Shown here in pieces: positions 1-10,582 of a DNA stretch of 64,000 nucleotides. A program made the translations under genes and the position numbers. Every line of letters starts with the position of its first letter. Position 1 is the first letter of the stretch. The DNA lies in contig CAUYUJ010014562.1 of NCBI GenBank assembly GCA_963575745.1, positions 19,842 through 83,841 of the forward strand, given 5' to 3'. The DNA is from Prorocentrum cordatum. Its lineage: Eukaryota > Sar > Dinophyceae > Prorocentrales > Prorocentraceae. The notes beneath the pieces are model-generated. The model was not told the DNA's origin. It saw only the letters and a program-made list of their open reading frames with translations, and did not search any database.

Positions 1-55
1 ACGAGTCCCATGAACTCAATGAGCCGAGCCCCGTACCCCCCCCCCCCGACCCTCC

Positions 56-660
56 ATGACACCATATGAGCGCGATGCCCCCTATGAGGCCTATGCGCCC
101 TATGGGCCCTGGAACCCCCTCAGCACTAGGAGCCGTGAAGCCTTGCGGGACCCCCCTCTGAGCCCTACGAGCCCAGTGAGCCGTATACGGCCTGTGGGCC
201 CTACGAGCCCTATGGCCCCGACTTGCCCCTTCACCTCTATCGGCCCCATGAGCCCTACGAGGCCTACGTGCTCTGTTAGCGCTATGGGCCCTATGGCCCC
301 CAGGAGCATTGCGAGCTCTATGAGCCGAAAGGCCCCCAAGAGCTGATGACTCCAAGGAGCTCCAGGACCCTTATAAGCACCATGAGCCTCCTATGACCCC
401 CACGACATCTGTAAAAGCCACTCTGCATTATGAGCCCCGTGCCCGATGTGCGCAAACAGTCCCATGACCCCAACGAATTTCCATGAGCCATGTGAACCCT
501 GTGAGTCTCATGACCCCTGGAGCCGCATCGGCAGCATTACCCCTCGCTTAAAATGGGGGCTCCGAGCCCCTGGGCCCCATGACGGCACAGACCCTTTCTG
601 AGCTCTTTGAGCAGCAATACCCCCTGGGTCCTATCAGCCCTGTTTGCTCCATGGTCTCCA
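56..660. repeat. Degenerate short-period minisatellite
   Basis: The stretch is built from loosely conserved 9-11 bp units around CCCTATGAGC or GCCCTACGAG, densest at 60-360 and fading towards 660. Open frames on both strands give Gly-Pro-Met-rich peptides that only mirror the repeat, so I do not call a gene. From 661 to about 918 I see nothing recognisable apart from a short AT-rich stretch at 765-800. Confidence 0.6.
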
Positions 661-918
661 TGGCCAGAACACACCGCGGCTGTGACGACAACCGATCTCA
701 TCGCGCCTCCCTGGCGCCATAATAAAGATTTTTAAGACGAAGCGCAGCGAGCCGGTAAAATCTTGTGAACATTTTTATATATATATATTATATCGATAAT
801 GGTCGGTAGTTGTCTTTGATTGTAGGACGTCTTCTTCCACCCTCGATTTCCAAGCGCCGCGGGAAAGGCGCGGCGCGTTCTCCGTTCGAAGCACGGCCGG
901 GAACGGGAAACCCCCGTC

Positions 919-1113
919 CCCAGACCCCCGACGTCATGATTTTGTTCATGACGTCGACCCCCAGAGGTTTCGACCTATTCCCCGGGACCGGGGTTTCATC
1001 CTGAGTAGTTTTTTGACGGCCCCGAGGCCTGGTAAGGGCTGCGAGGGGGCGAAGATGCAGAAAAAACCTCCCGTCATGATTTTTGCACTGCTCGAGGGGG
1101 TTTGGGGTGGGCA
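919..1113 (+). mobile_element. TIR element, family II (CCCAGACC ends), copy 1
   Basis: This 195-bp element starts CCCAGACCCCCGACGTCATG and ends in a GAGGGGGTTTGGGG stretch, which is its imperfect inverted end. The interior has recognisable blocks GGTTTCGACCTATTCCCCGG and GACGGCCCCGAGG that recur in the copies at 29,861, 31,640, 32,246 and 32,870. The right end runs into GGGCAG followed by coding-like sequence at 1,114, so its edge could act as a splice acceptor. No transposase is present, so it is a MITE-like non-autonomous element. Confidence 0.75.
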
Positions 1114-1354
1114 GGGGTCCAGCGCCGACCCAACACTCCGGGCGGCCCTGCGAGAGGCCCAAGACGTGCGCGCGGACCTGCGGCAGACTATATGCGTCTG
1201 GTCTGCACCGCCGGTTTGCCTCGCCAGAGGCGGGCCGGGAGCACCGCTAGCGGTCGGGCGACGGGCCAGGGGGGCTATGGGGAACAGGGGAGGTTCCGAA
1301 CTCTGCTGCGCGCGGCCGCTTCCGGCCCCGCCGTGGTGCGCGTTCTGCGATTAA
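1114..1354 (+). CDS. Possible exon(s) between two TIR elements
   Basis: No family is recognised. After an AG at 1,112-1,113 the frame reads SSADPTLRAALREAQDVRAD, with GC-rich third positions and no stop. From about 1,280 a different frame reads GRFRTLLRAAASGPAVVRVL and runs up to the GT that opens the next TIR element at 1,355. The two pieces are in different frames, so if both are coding, a small intron or a frame break lies between them. The main support is the exon-like position between two elements whose ends resemble splice sites. The alternative is a fragment of a dead gene. Confidence 0.3.
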
Positions 1355-1532
1355 GTCGGGCCTGTCCCTGTACAGGAGGGACATTCAAAAATCGTCAAAG
1401 GAATAGTCTGGGAACGATTTCCTGATCCAAGAAATAGTCTGGGAACGATTTCCTGACCATTCGGTTGGGGGGGTATTTTTGGGGCATCCTTTATTTCTCG
1501 TCCAAATCCCCCTGTAGGGGGACGTGCTCGAC
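1355..1532 (+). mobile_element. TIR element, family I (GTCGGGC ends), copy 1
   Basis: The left end GTCGGGCCTGTCCCTGTACA and the right end CCCTGTAGGGGGACGTGCTC-GAC are imperfect inverted repeats of about 25 bp. The interior carries a 24-bp segment (1,402-1,425) repeated at 1,433-1,456. Related copies lie at 9,646-9,804 and 10,125-10,232, and a left half is at 54,608. Starting with GT directly after coding-like sequence makes it a candidate introner-like element. Confidence 0.75.
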
Positions 1533-1545
1533 CTAATTCTACGAT

Positions 1546-1605
1546 GCGCCGGCGCCTCCCGGCGCCCGGCGCCAGGAGGCGCCGGGAAAGCCAGCCACGT
1601 GAGCT
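1546..1605. repeat. GC-rich hairpin repeat, shared with 30,410-30,478
   Basis: GGCGCC-rich arms form a stem (GGCGCCTCCCGGCGCC against GGCGCCAGGAGGCGCC), followed by AAAGCCAGCCACGTGAGCTGG, which forms a second small stem. The same two-hairpin module recurs at 30,410-30,478 with a longer perfect 19-bp stem. Between 1,606 and 2,440 I see no supportable gene. Confidence 0.55.
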
Positions 1606-2439
1606 GGTTCGCTACCCCCTTCCTTTGCTGTCCCCCCGCTGTGTCGTCCGACGCGACACTCGAGGCGGGGATTGATCCACGCCGACCGTCTGGGGAACTC
1701 TTGTCCTGGGAGCCCAGGGCGCGGTGGAAATGGACATGTCTTCCAAATCCCTCATTAGTCGACCTCCCCCCCCAAAAAACAGACCCCCCTCCAAATGCGA
1801 CCTAATATTTCGGACCCACCTCTTCGGGGCGCCTTAATAAGCCGGACCCCCAAAGCTCCACTCGAAAGAATGCGCCCTGATAAAGCGGACCCCCCAGTTA
1901 CAAAAAAGGCGCCTTTAAAAACGAGACCCGGGGGACGATTAATCAGGGATTTGGAGTCCGGTAGAGGGAGCCAATTACTGAACACTTCCCCTCCCCGGCA
2001 CGCCCGGGGAAGACTGCGGTCGAGGTGCAACTCATCAGGCCCACCGCCAGCTTTGAGCATTGGGGGGAGGGTGGGGCGCTGACAGATGAATGTAGCATGA
2101 AGGACCCCTTGTGCCCCCTGGCATCGCTCGGACGTGTGCATTTTTTTCTCGGCGAGAACCATTGAGGACGATCCTGGACCATCGAGCAAACAAAAAACAC
2201 GCACGAAACCGAAACATGCACGGGAAATGGGCGTCCGAGCGATGGCAAGGCCCGCGTCCACACCCCCGGCCCGCGGAGGCCCCCGAAGAGCGACCACCCG
2301 GGGCGGCGGCTGCGGAGAGGCCCCCGCCGCCGAGCCGGGCCGCGGGCCCAGGCCGTGAGCAGAAGGAGGCGCGGGGCAGCGGCGGCGACACACGCGCCGC
2401 GAGCTTTGGCGCCAGGTTGCCGCAGGCTGGCGACGCCGA

Positions 2440-2880
2440 AGCCGACGCCGAAGCCGACGCCGACGACGACGACGACGACGCCGACGACGACGACGACGAC
2501 GACGACGACGCCGACGCCGACGCCGCCGACGACGACGCCGACGCCGACGACGACGACGACGACGACGACGACTTGTGGCGGTGGCCAGGACGAGCGGCCC
2601 GCGCTGCCCGCCGCTGAGCCGGGCCGCGCCCAGGCCGCGCGGCCGCCGCCGACACGGGCCGGCCTCGCGCCGCTGCCGACGCCGCTGCTGCTCTCCCTCC
2701 TCGTCCTCCTCCTCCTCCTCCTCCTCCTCCTCTTTCTTTTCCCCCTCCTCCTCCGCCTCTTCCTCCTCCTCCTCCTCCTCCTCCTCCTCCTCCTCCTCCT
2801 CCTCCCTCCTCCTCCTCCTCCTCCTCCTCTTTCTCCTCCTCCCCCTCCTCCTCTTCCTCCTCCTCCTCCGCCTCCTGTTG
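2440..2880. repeat. (GAC)n and (TCC)n microsatellites
   Basis: An imperfect (GAC)n block at 2,440-2,575 is followed, after a short GC-rich spacer, by a (TCC/CTC)n block at 2,690-2,875. Both give long stop-free frames (poly-Asp, poly-Thr, poly-Leu, poly-Ser), which are repeat artefacts. Confidence 0.9.
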
Positions 2881-3057
2881 CCGGGGGATCGTGGCGGACC
2901 TCGTCGTTTTCTTCTGGCTTTGATCGAGTGAAACGCTCCTCCGCCTTTCTTTGTTGAGTGAATGTTTGTTGTTTGTTTCTTTGCTGCGTTATCCTTTCCT
3001 TTTCTTCAGTTCTGTCGTTCGCTCGTTCTCTCCTCATCTACTCCACTCTCTTCGTCT

Positions 3058-3612
3058 CCACTCTCTCTCTCTCTCTCTCTCTCTACGTCGTCTCTCTCTC
3101 TCTCTCGTCTATCCTTCTGGTTTCGACAGCCTTCAAGCAATCATCGCCCCCCCAAGCATGGTCTTCGAAATTCTAGCCCTGTGCCAAGCGGCATGGGGTT
3201 GGAATTTCGAGAACCATGTTCGGGGGTCATTTTTGGTTTGGACCTTCGGACCTTATGAGTTGTTTCTTTCGTTTCCAGCGTTGTCTTCCTGTTTTTTCTT
3301 ATGGTTCGTTCCCCCTCTTATCATCTATCCCGCTCTCTTCGCCTCTCTCTCTCTCTCTCCCTCTCCCTCTCTTTCCTCTTTTGTGCTGTTTCGTTGTGCT
3401 CTCATATTTCCCTCTCTCTCTCTTTCTTTCTTTTTCTCTCTCTCTCTCTCTCTCTCTTCCTTTTTCTTTTTTCTCGATCCTCTCCCCTCCACTTGAGGCC
3501 CCTTGTTCATGAGGAAGGAGGAGAAGGATGAGAACAGGAGGAGAAGGAGGAGGGTGGGGAGGAGGAGGAGGAGAAGGAGGAGGAGGAGGAGGAGGGTGGG
3601 GAGGAGGATCAG
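3058..3612. repeat. (CT)n tracts and (GGA)n block
   Basis: CT dinucleotide runs at 3,058-3,115 and 3,344-3,465 flank about 200 bp of non-repetitive sequence. A (GGA)n block follows at 3,515-3,612. No gene is supported. Confidence 0.85.
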
Positions 3613-3684
3613 ATGATGAAATCGTGAAAAGGAGTGCTGGATATTGCAACTTCGTCTGAGGCTCGTGATGCCGTCGGCGGATGC

Positions 3685-4290
3685 GGGCTGGGAGGCAATC
3701 CTTTGTGGTAGATGTCAATATAAATCCTCCTGGGGCTTGCAATAGGACTCCTTCTGCGACGGGAGGCATCAGAACTCGCCAGCGCACTGCCAGCTTAATG
3801 CCAAAGCAGTGCCAAGTCAATGCCAGCGCAATGCCAATGCGATCCCCAAATCCGATGCCAAATGCAATGTCGTTGGGGGCAATCCTGTGTGGTAGATTTC
3901 AAAAGGAATCCTTACTGCGGAGGGTTTCAATAGGAATCCTTCTGCGAAGGGAGGCGTTCGGACTCGCCAACACACTGCTAAAGCACTGCCAACGCATTAC
4001 CACACCAATGCCAAGGCGACCCCAGTCCAATGCCAATGGGGACAATCCTTGTGGTAGATTTCTATAGGGGTCTTTTTGTGGAGGCGTTCAATGGGAATCC
4101 TTCTGCGAAGGTAGGCATTAGGACTCGCCATCGCAATGCCAGCGCAATGCTCTAACAGTGCCAACGCAAAACCAAATCAATGCCAAGGCGACCTGAATCC
4201 GATGGCAATGCAATGTCGTTGGGGTGCAATCCTTTGTGGTGGATTTCAATGGGAATCATTCTTCCGGGGGTTGCAATAGGAATCCTTCTG
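3685..4290. repeat. Tandem repeat, four units of about 160-190 bp
   Basis: Units start near 3,688, 3,877, 4,040 and 4,226 with GGCAATCCTTTGTGGTAGAT or variants. Each then has AATAGGAATCCTTCTGCGAA and an internal NGCAATGCCAA subrepeat. The units are well diverged, which indicates an old array. Confidence 0.75.
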
Positions 4291-4299
4291 CGAAGGGAG

Positions 4300-5060
4300 A
4301 CATCAGGAAGAGGAAGAGGAATAGGAGGAGGAGGGGGAGAAGGAGGAGGAGGAGAAGGAGGAGAAAGAAGAGGAGACGACAGAAGAGTAATGCTGCGTTA
4401 CCCCTCAGAAAAACCATACGGAAGCACTACTCGAAAGGCGAGGTCCGCCACAACCGCCCGTTCTCGAGGAGGAGGAGGAGGAGGAGGAGGAGGGGGTAAG
4501 GAAGGAAAGACGGAAGAAAGGACGGAGGAGGAGAAGGATGAGAGGAAGATGCGCAGGAGGACGAGGTTTTGGAGGAGGAGGAGGAGGAGGAGCACAAGGA
4601 CGCGGATTCGCAGGCACAGGGGGGAGGGGGGAGGAGGAGGGCGAGGAGCGGCAGGCGCAAGAGGGGGGCGCGCGCCCCAGGCATTGTGGGCGACCCTGAA
4701 GGTGGATGGGGCGCCATCGGCAAGGGGCGGCACCACACCGCCGCCGCCACGAGGAAGCGGAGGAGAGCGGAAGGGAAGGGGAGGAGGAGGGCGCCCCCTT
4801 TTATGTTTCCCTCCCCCCCTTCATCCCCTCCTGCCCATCCCTCCTCCGCCTCCTCCTCCTCATCATCACGATCCCCCTCCTCCTGTTCCGCCTGCGCTTT
4901 TGCCCCTAGCCGCCCCCTGCCTCTAAGGCGCCTCCTCCGCCTCCTCCTCCTCCTCCTCCTCCTCCGGCTCCTCCTCCTCCTCCTCCGCCGCCTCTTGCAC
5001 AGCCTCCTCCTCCTCCTCCTCCGCTTCCTCCTCCTCCTCCTCCTCCTCCTCCTCCTCCCA
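4300..5060. repeat. (GGA)n arm facing a (TCC)n arm
   Basis: Purine-rich GGA repeats at 4,305-4,600 are followed about 200 bp later by pyrimidine-rich TCC repeats at 4,825-5,060. The two blocks are therefore long imperfect inverted arms able to pair. Long frames on both strands are low-complexity only. Confidence 0.8.
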
Positions 5061-5104
5061 CTCGTGCCCCTCCCAACCTTCCCAGTCTTGGCCAGCGTGG
5101 GCCT

Positions 5105-6420
5105 CAGCGTGGGCCTCACGCGGTGACGTCTTGCAGGTGTTGCGGTGCAGTCCAGGTGGTGCAGCCCGTGTGGTGCAGGGTGGGCGGTGCAGCCACAATA
5201 TGTCCCAATCCCCACCACGGATGTGACTCTGTGGCGGCGCCGCCGTGCACACTACGGTCCAACGCATGTGAATCTGTTAGCCAGCGTGGGCCCCGAAGAG
5301 TGGCGCCTTGCAGTCTATGCCGTGCAATCCAGGTGGTCCAGGTGGTGCAACCAGTGTGGTCCAGGTTGGGTGGGGCACTGCGTCGCACATGCAAAACAAA
5401 GCAGAGCGATGCAAAGCAGCGCAATGCGGTGCAACGCAGCGCAATGCAGTGCAGTGCGAAGCAGAGCAATGCACCGCGGTGCGGAGCAGAGCAACGCAAC
5501 GCAAAGACATTCGATGCAACGCAATGCGGAGCGACGCGACGTAATGCAAAGCAGTGCGAAGCAATGTAGAGCCGTCCAAAGCGATGCAAAGCAATGACGA
5601 ACGAAGCATCGCGGAGACGGGCGGCGACGATCAGGCTAGGCCGCCCCTGGGGCCCCGCGGCGACGGCAGCGACAGCGGCGACGGGCGGCCACGAGCCGAT
5701 GGGACCGGCTCTGGGGCCCAGCGGCGACAGGCGGCGACGGTCGGCGATGAGCCGGCCCAGCCAGACGCGGCCAGGGCGGTGACAGGCGGCAGCGGGCGGC
5801 GATGAGCCAGCTGGACCGGCACTGGGGCCCAGGTGCTTCTGGAACACCAGTAAGAACCCTTAAGCGCAAGCACCAGTTGGGAATCTGAGTACTCTCTGCA
5901 CCGAGGACGTGTTAGGAGCAGCGCGCCCGCCTACAAGTTTTGCACACAGGAATTGGACAAGGTCCTCTTCTTACTAAGCGTGGGCCCCAAGCATTGACTT
6001 CTTGCAATCTATGCGCGGCAACACTCGGGTGCAATCCATGTGGTGCAATCAGAGTGGCGCAATGCAAAGACGTAAAGCAATGCAAAGCAATTCGCAGCAA
6101 TGCAAAGCAATGCAGAGCAATACACACCAATGCAATGCAATGCAAGGCAGTGGAACGCAAAGCAACGCAATGCAATGCTGATCAATGCGATACACTGGGA
6201 TGCAAGGCAATGCAAAGCAGTGCAAAACAATGCAAAGCAATGCAAAGTAACGCGGTAAGGGGCGGTGATGAGCGGGTTGGACCACTGCTGGGGTCCAGCG
6301 GCGATGGTGGTGAGGGACGGTGACAGACGGCGACGAGCCGGTTGGACCAGCACCGGGGCCTAGCAGCGACGACGACTGGGCCGGACTAGCTCTAGGGCCC
6401 AGATACGTTAGAACACAAGT
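5105..6420. repeat. Two-copy composite repeat with GCAAAGCAAT core
   Basis: A module is present twice, roughly 5,270-5,870 and 5,975-6,420. It consists of GTGGGCCCC.AAG sequence, a GTGGTGCAATC region, a pentamer/decamer array of AGCAATGCAA units (5,395-5,595 and 6,055-6,255) and a (CGGCGACGAGC) GC-rich unit array (5,620-5,840 and 6,250-6,400). Each copy ends in AAGTGAGAACC or AGTAAGAACC. Apparent Cys/Ala/Leu-rich proteins here are translations of the array. Confidence 0.75.
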
Positions 6421-7236
6421 GAGAACCTCTACGAAGCATTGTTTGGAGAATGTTCACAGCGTGTCGAAATGGTGACTCAGTTGCGTCGTGGACCTTATTT
6501 TATGATTGGCGCTTTGTTCTCGTCTTTCAGAGTGAACGCTTCGTGTCAGCGCGGACCACGTTACTGGATCCGAGTCCTTCCTCATCGTTGTCTCCCCGCC
6601 TCTTTCCCCTCCTCTGCCTTTCCCTTGTCCTTCTGCTGTCCCCACTCCCCCTTGTTATATTTCCTTGTCCTCCTCCTCCTTCTTGTTCTTCCTGCTTATC
6701 TACAACCACCTCCTCAAATATACACAGATCCCTTGTTCTCGTGCGCCTCGCCCAATGATGTCCTTCTGGAGGTTCTGGGTCCGCTATAGCACCCGTCGGC
6801 ATATACAGATATATAGATATGTATAGTGCGAAATAGAAATAGAAATGTCAGCGCAATTTGATGGGATGGGTGTGTGGGTTAGGATGTCAGATATGGCGCG
6901 AACGCGCCTAGCTTGCCTCCCCCCTCTACAATTACACAATATGAAAATACTCTCCCACTTCCCCTGATGGCGTCCCGAAGATGCCCGACCCCCCCCCCCC
7001 GCGTATTGTTTTTCTAGACACAGGATTCCCGGGAAACGGGTTTTCGCTTACTTGTTTTTCAAAATGCTGCTCTCGCTGAGGCGCCGGCCTCATTTCTGCT
7101 CCCGAATCGTTCCGAATCGTGCTCCCGCTGCAGCGTGGGCCTCATTTTCGGATCGGTGTTTGGCCTCCGTCGTTCAGGATGGCGTTCTCGCCCCAGCGCG
7201 GGCCTTTTTCTCGCGCGCCCATCCGCCCGCCACCAC
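6421..7236. other. Unassigned interval
   Basis: I see no supportable gene, RNA or TIR element here. The stretch is moderately AT-rich around 6,790-6,880 and has pyrimidine-rich patches at 6,590-6,700. Confidence 0.4.
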
Positions 7237-7624
7237 CGCGCCGCACCACCACCACCACCACCACCACCACCACCACCACCACCACCACCATCACCACCAC
7301 CACCACCACCACCACCACCACCACCACCACCACCACCACCACCACCACCACCACCACCACCACCACCACCACAACCACACACACGCACGCACGCACGCAC
7401 GCACGCGCACCACCACCCACTACGCACGCGCGCGCGGAGCCACAGGTCCGCTACGACACGCGTCCGCGGATAGAGAAAATCAGCGCCATGGTAAGGGATG
7501 GGAGGGAGGGGTAGGACGTCAGATATGACGCGAGCGCACCTAGCTTGCCCTCCTCCCCCTCCGCCTCCTCCCCCTCCTTCTCCTGGCATCCGTCCCCGCC
7601 CCCCCTTTCCGCGGGCCCGCGAGA

Positions 7625-7707
<83 letters not shown>

Positions 7708-7729
7708 CGCCGACGACGACGACGACGAC

Positions 7730-7771
<42 letters not shown>

Positions 7772-7910
7772 GACGACGACGACGACGACAACGACGACGG
7801 CGGCGGCGGCGGCGGCGGCGGCGACGGCTACGACGACGACGACGACGGCGGCGACGGCAGCGGCGACGGCGACGGCGACGACGACGAAGGCAGCGGCGAC
7901 GACGACGAAG
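7237..7910. repeat. (CCA)n, (ACGC)n and (GAC)n microsatellites
   Basis: There is a nearly perfect (CCA)n array at 7,240-7,370, a short ACGC tract at 7,380-7,405 and a long (GAC)n array at 7,625-7,910 with GGC variants. They give poly-His, poly-Thr, poly-Arg and poly-Asp frames that I reject as genes. Confidence 0.9.
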
Positions 7911-8067
7911 AAGGCGGACTTCCAGAGCCAGCGGCGCCGGCGCCTCCTGGGCGCGCGGAGCGCCACGCCACCGCCGCGCCTCAGCGGCCCCACCGGCCTG
8001 AACCTGCGGCCGGCGGCTCTCGCCAGAGGCCTCCTCCGGGGGCGCACCGCACCGGGTCAGGCCCAGG

Positions 8068-8320
8068 CCCATGCCTCCTCCTCGTCCTCCTCCTTCGCCT
8101 CCTCCTCCTCCTCCTCCTCTTCCTCCTCCTCCTCCTCCTCTCCTCCTCCTTCTCCTCCTCCTCCTCCTTTTCCTCCCAGGTCAGTCAGTGCCTTGCCGGA
8201 TCCTGCGAGATCCTGCAGGATTTTGCAGGATCCTTTGCGCCAGCCTGGGTCAGTGCAACCCTGGCTCTGCAGGATCCTGGAAGATGAGGCGCTCTGGCTG
8301 ACCCCCGCTTGCACTGACCT
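8068..8320. repeat. (TCC)n block and GGATCCTGCA-type repeats
   Basis: (TCC)n spans 8,075-8,175. It is followed by repeated GATCCTGCA words at 8,200-8,275, which recur in inverted context at 8,580-8,605. From 8,320 to 9,035 I see no gene I can support. Confidence 0.6.
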
Positions 8321-9037
8321 CCGTCTCAAGGCTCCCGACCACGTCCAGCCGCCAGATAACGAATGGTGTGCAGCGCAAGCGGCTCTGCGATCCCAGCGTG
8401 TTATTTGTTCGAATCAGGCGTTTTTCACAAGTTCGGGCCTCGGCACCCTCACATATAGATCTGGCTCGAAAAGGTTGGCATAGAGATGGGGTCCCGGGTT
8501 CTGGTAGTGATTTGTGATCTGTTTTCCACGTTGTAATATTTTCGAGTCGTTGGATCTAAGAGAGGGCTCAGCCAGAGCGCCAGATCCTGCACGATCCTGC
8601 AAAGCTGGGCATGGGCTAAGCCGAGTGTGGGAGCCGATCGCGGCCTTGGAGGTGTATTGGCCAAACCAGGTTTGGGACCTCTAAATTTGCAGCGCAAGCT
8701 TTCTTATTTAGCTGAGAGCAGGGTTTGAGCTGAGCCGGGCAGACCATGCCCGACACCCTTGACTCCGTGCCTTCGGACCTTCGCGTCGCGAAGAAAAAGA
8801 CAGAAGGTGTTGGGCAACTTTCCGCCTCCAAGGCCCCCTCATCGAACAGCTGCTCAGGAAGACAACGGGCTCCCCCGGAAGAGCCCCAGACCTCAGAAGG
8901 GCCACGCTGCGTAAGGACCAGCGTCGGATGTCTGGTCACTGGCGACAGCGGCAGCGGGGGCGGCAATGACGGCGGCGGCGGCGGATCCCGTTTCCATCGC
9001 CTCGCTTTGGATGTTGGAATCCCCCCCACCTCCCCTG

Positions 9038-9232
9038 ATCCGCCGAGACCGTGTCCCGCTTGGCCCTGGTCCACCTTGCCCGGTTCCGCCGAGGCCATGT
9101 CCCGCTTGGCCCTGTTCCACCTTGCCCGGTTCCGCCGAGGCCATACACCGCTGAGGCTTTGTTCCGCCGAGACCGTGCTCCGCCGAGGCCCTGTTCCGCC
9201 GAGGCCCTGCTCCGCCCAGCCCGCCCCGCTTC
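9038..9232. repeat. Minisatellite with CCGCCGAGGCC core
   Basis: Two roughly 45-bp units (CCGCCGAGACCGTGTCCCGC and so on, ending TTGCCCGGTT) are followed by shorter 16-30 bp units that all begin CCGCCGAG. The repeats are in tandem and same-oriented. Confidence 0.75.
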
Positions 9233-9645
9233 CCCCTGGCTGAGAGTCTCCGCAGATCCGCGCCGTCGTGATCTTGTCTTGCAACGTGGCCCCCCCGTCT
9301 GGACCCCTTCCCGGGGACCAGTTCATCCCGAGCGGTTTCGTTGACGGTCTCGGGGCTTGGCGATGGCCCCCATGAGGCCGAGCACGTTGAAACATGAGGA
9401 ACCTCCTGCGGTTCGATAGCAGTCAACCCGCAAAGTAGGGCGATTGGCAGCCTTCCCAAGGGTACCCCTGCATCCTTGCCTCCTCGGCACATCCTCGGCC
9501 GCTTTCCCTGGCCGCGCCCCGCTCGCAGAGTATCGACATGGCCGTCCAAGGCCCTTTTGCATCCTTATCGTACAGCCTTGTGATGCGGGTTAATTGGGCT
9601 GTTTGCATACGCTGGAGCCTGGGTGTCACCGTGGCCTGGGGTTAC

Positions 9646-9804
9646 GTCGGGGCTGTCCGTCTACAGGAGGAATATCCCAAAATATTTATGAAGAATGATA
9701 TGGGGGCCATGTCTTGAGCTTTTTAACACAAGTATGCTGGAGCATTTGTTTGATCTACTTGTAATTGTTCGCCCGCACTCCCCCTGCAGGGGCACGTGCC
9801 CGAC
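9646..9804 (+). mobile_element. TIR element, family I, copy 2
   Basis: The left end is GTCGGGGCTGTCCGTCTACA and the right end CCTGCAGGGGCACGTGCCCGAC. The ends are inverted repeats and the interior is AT-rich. The right end continues CTAAG, and coding-like sequence begins at 9,810. The element could therefore supply a GT donor at 9,646 and an AG acceptor at 9,808-9,809. Confidence 0.7.
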
Positions 9805-9809
9805 CTAAG

Positions 9810-10124
9810 CCTCGGGCGGCCGCGCGTCGGAACGCCCGGCTCCCCGCGCCCCCCACGCCGCCGCAGGCGCGGAGCCGGCCGCGCCGCCCGCGCCGGACCC
9901 CCCCGCGGCGGCCGCCGCGGAGCCCCCCGCGGCGGCCGCCGCGGAGCCCCTCTCGGCGGCCGCCGCGGAGCCCCCGGCGCCGAGCGGCGCCCCGCCTGCG
10001 CAGCTCGGCGAGGGCGGCGCTCGGCGAGGGCGGCGCTCGGCAGCCGACGCGGCGGAGGCCGCCCTCGCCGAGGGCGGCCCCCGCGGCGGCGCCGAGGGCG
10101 CGCCCACGGCGGCGACGACGAAAC
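9810..10124 (+). CDS. Probable exon of an Ala/Pro-rich protein
   Basis: No family is recognised. One frame is stop-free across the whole interval between two family I TIR elements. It reads as Ala/Pro/Glu-rich sequence with repeated AAAAAEPP units (about residues 35-70), ending GGAEGAPTAATTK. GC-rich third positions and regular Glu spacing favour this frame over the Arg-rich alternatives. Excising 10,125-10,235 joins it in frame to the next exon (AAA CGC GAC AAC), which is the best evidence that it is coding. The 5' neighbour exon and start codon are not found. A low-complexity linker or disordered region is likely. Confidence 0.45.
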
Positions 10125-10235
10125 GTCGGGCATGTCCATCTACAGGAGGGAGATTCAAAAATAGGTTAAGACAGTAGTCTGGGGAGGAGAGGGGTCTGTA
10201 GGGAGATCCGCCTGTAGGGAGATACGCCCGACCTC
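10125..10235 (+). mobile_element. TIR element, family I, copy 3; acts as a putative intron
   Basis: The 111-bp intron begins GTCGGGCATGTCCATCTACA and ends CGCCCGACCTCAG, with imperfect inverted ends of about 20 bp around CTACAGG/CCTGTAG. The terminal GT and the CTCAG just outside the right end form a canonical intron. Removal keeps one open frame across the flanking exons. It is the most compact family member and the clearest introner-like candidate of this family. Confidence 0.6.
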
Positions 10236-10440
10236 AGGCGACAACGACGACGACCCAGCGCTCCGAGGATTTCTTGCGCTCCTCGACCTCGAGGTGGGTG
10301 TGTCCTCGAGGCCGGCGCCCCAGGGCCCCAGGGGGCCCTCCGAGGTGGGCGCCCAGGGCGCAGAGAACGCCCCCCGAGGAGGAGGCTTCGGGAGCGCTGG
10401 GGCCGCGAATGGCACAGGATCATGCCACACCAGAGGATGG
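10236..10440 (+). CDS. Probable exon, continuation of the Ala/Pro-rich gene
   Basis: Entered in frame from the preceding exon, the sequence reads RDNDDDPALRGFLALLDLEV, then a Gly/Pro/Ala-rich stretch to AANGTGSCHT. PALRGFLALLDLEVG looks like a short amphipathic helix. The frame then runs into the (GAC/GGC)n array at 10,440-10,670 and emerges still open, so either the array is translated as Ala/Thr repeats or the exon ends before it. The product is unknown. A second coding-like patch at 10,860-10,990 (SAEAAVELRGRWSRVAPMLG) is in another frame. Confidence 0.4.
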
Positions 10441-10495
10441 CAGAGGGCGACGGCGGCGGCAGCAGCGGCGACGACGGCGACGACGGCGACGGCGA

Positions 10496-10582
<87 letters not shown>

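Noticed and set aside
56-346. Gly-Pro-Met-rich small proteins on both strands
   Set aside because: They reflect a degenerate 9-11 bp minisatellite, and both strands are equally open.
7052-8483. Frames with poly-His, poly-Thr, poly-Arg and poly-Ala runs
   Set aside because: They are (CCA)n and (GAC)n microsatellites read in different frames, with no flanking exon that requires them.
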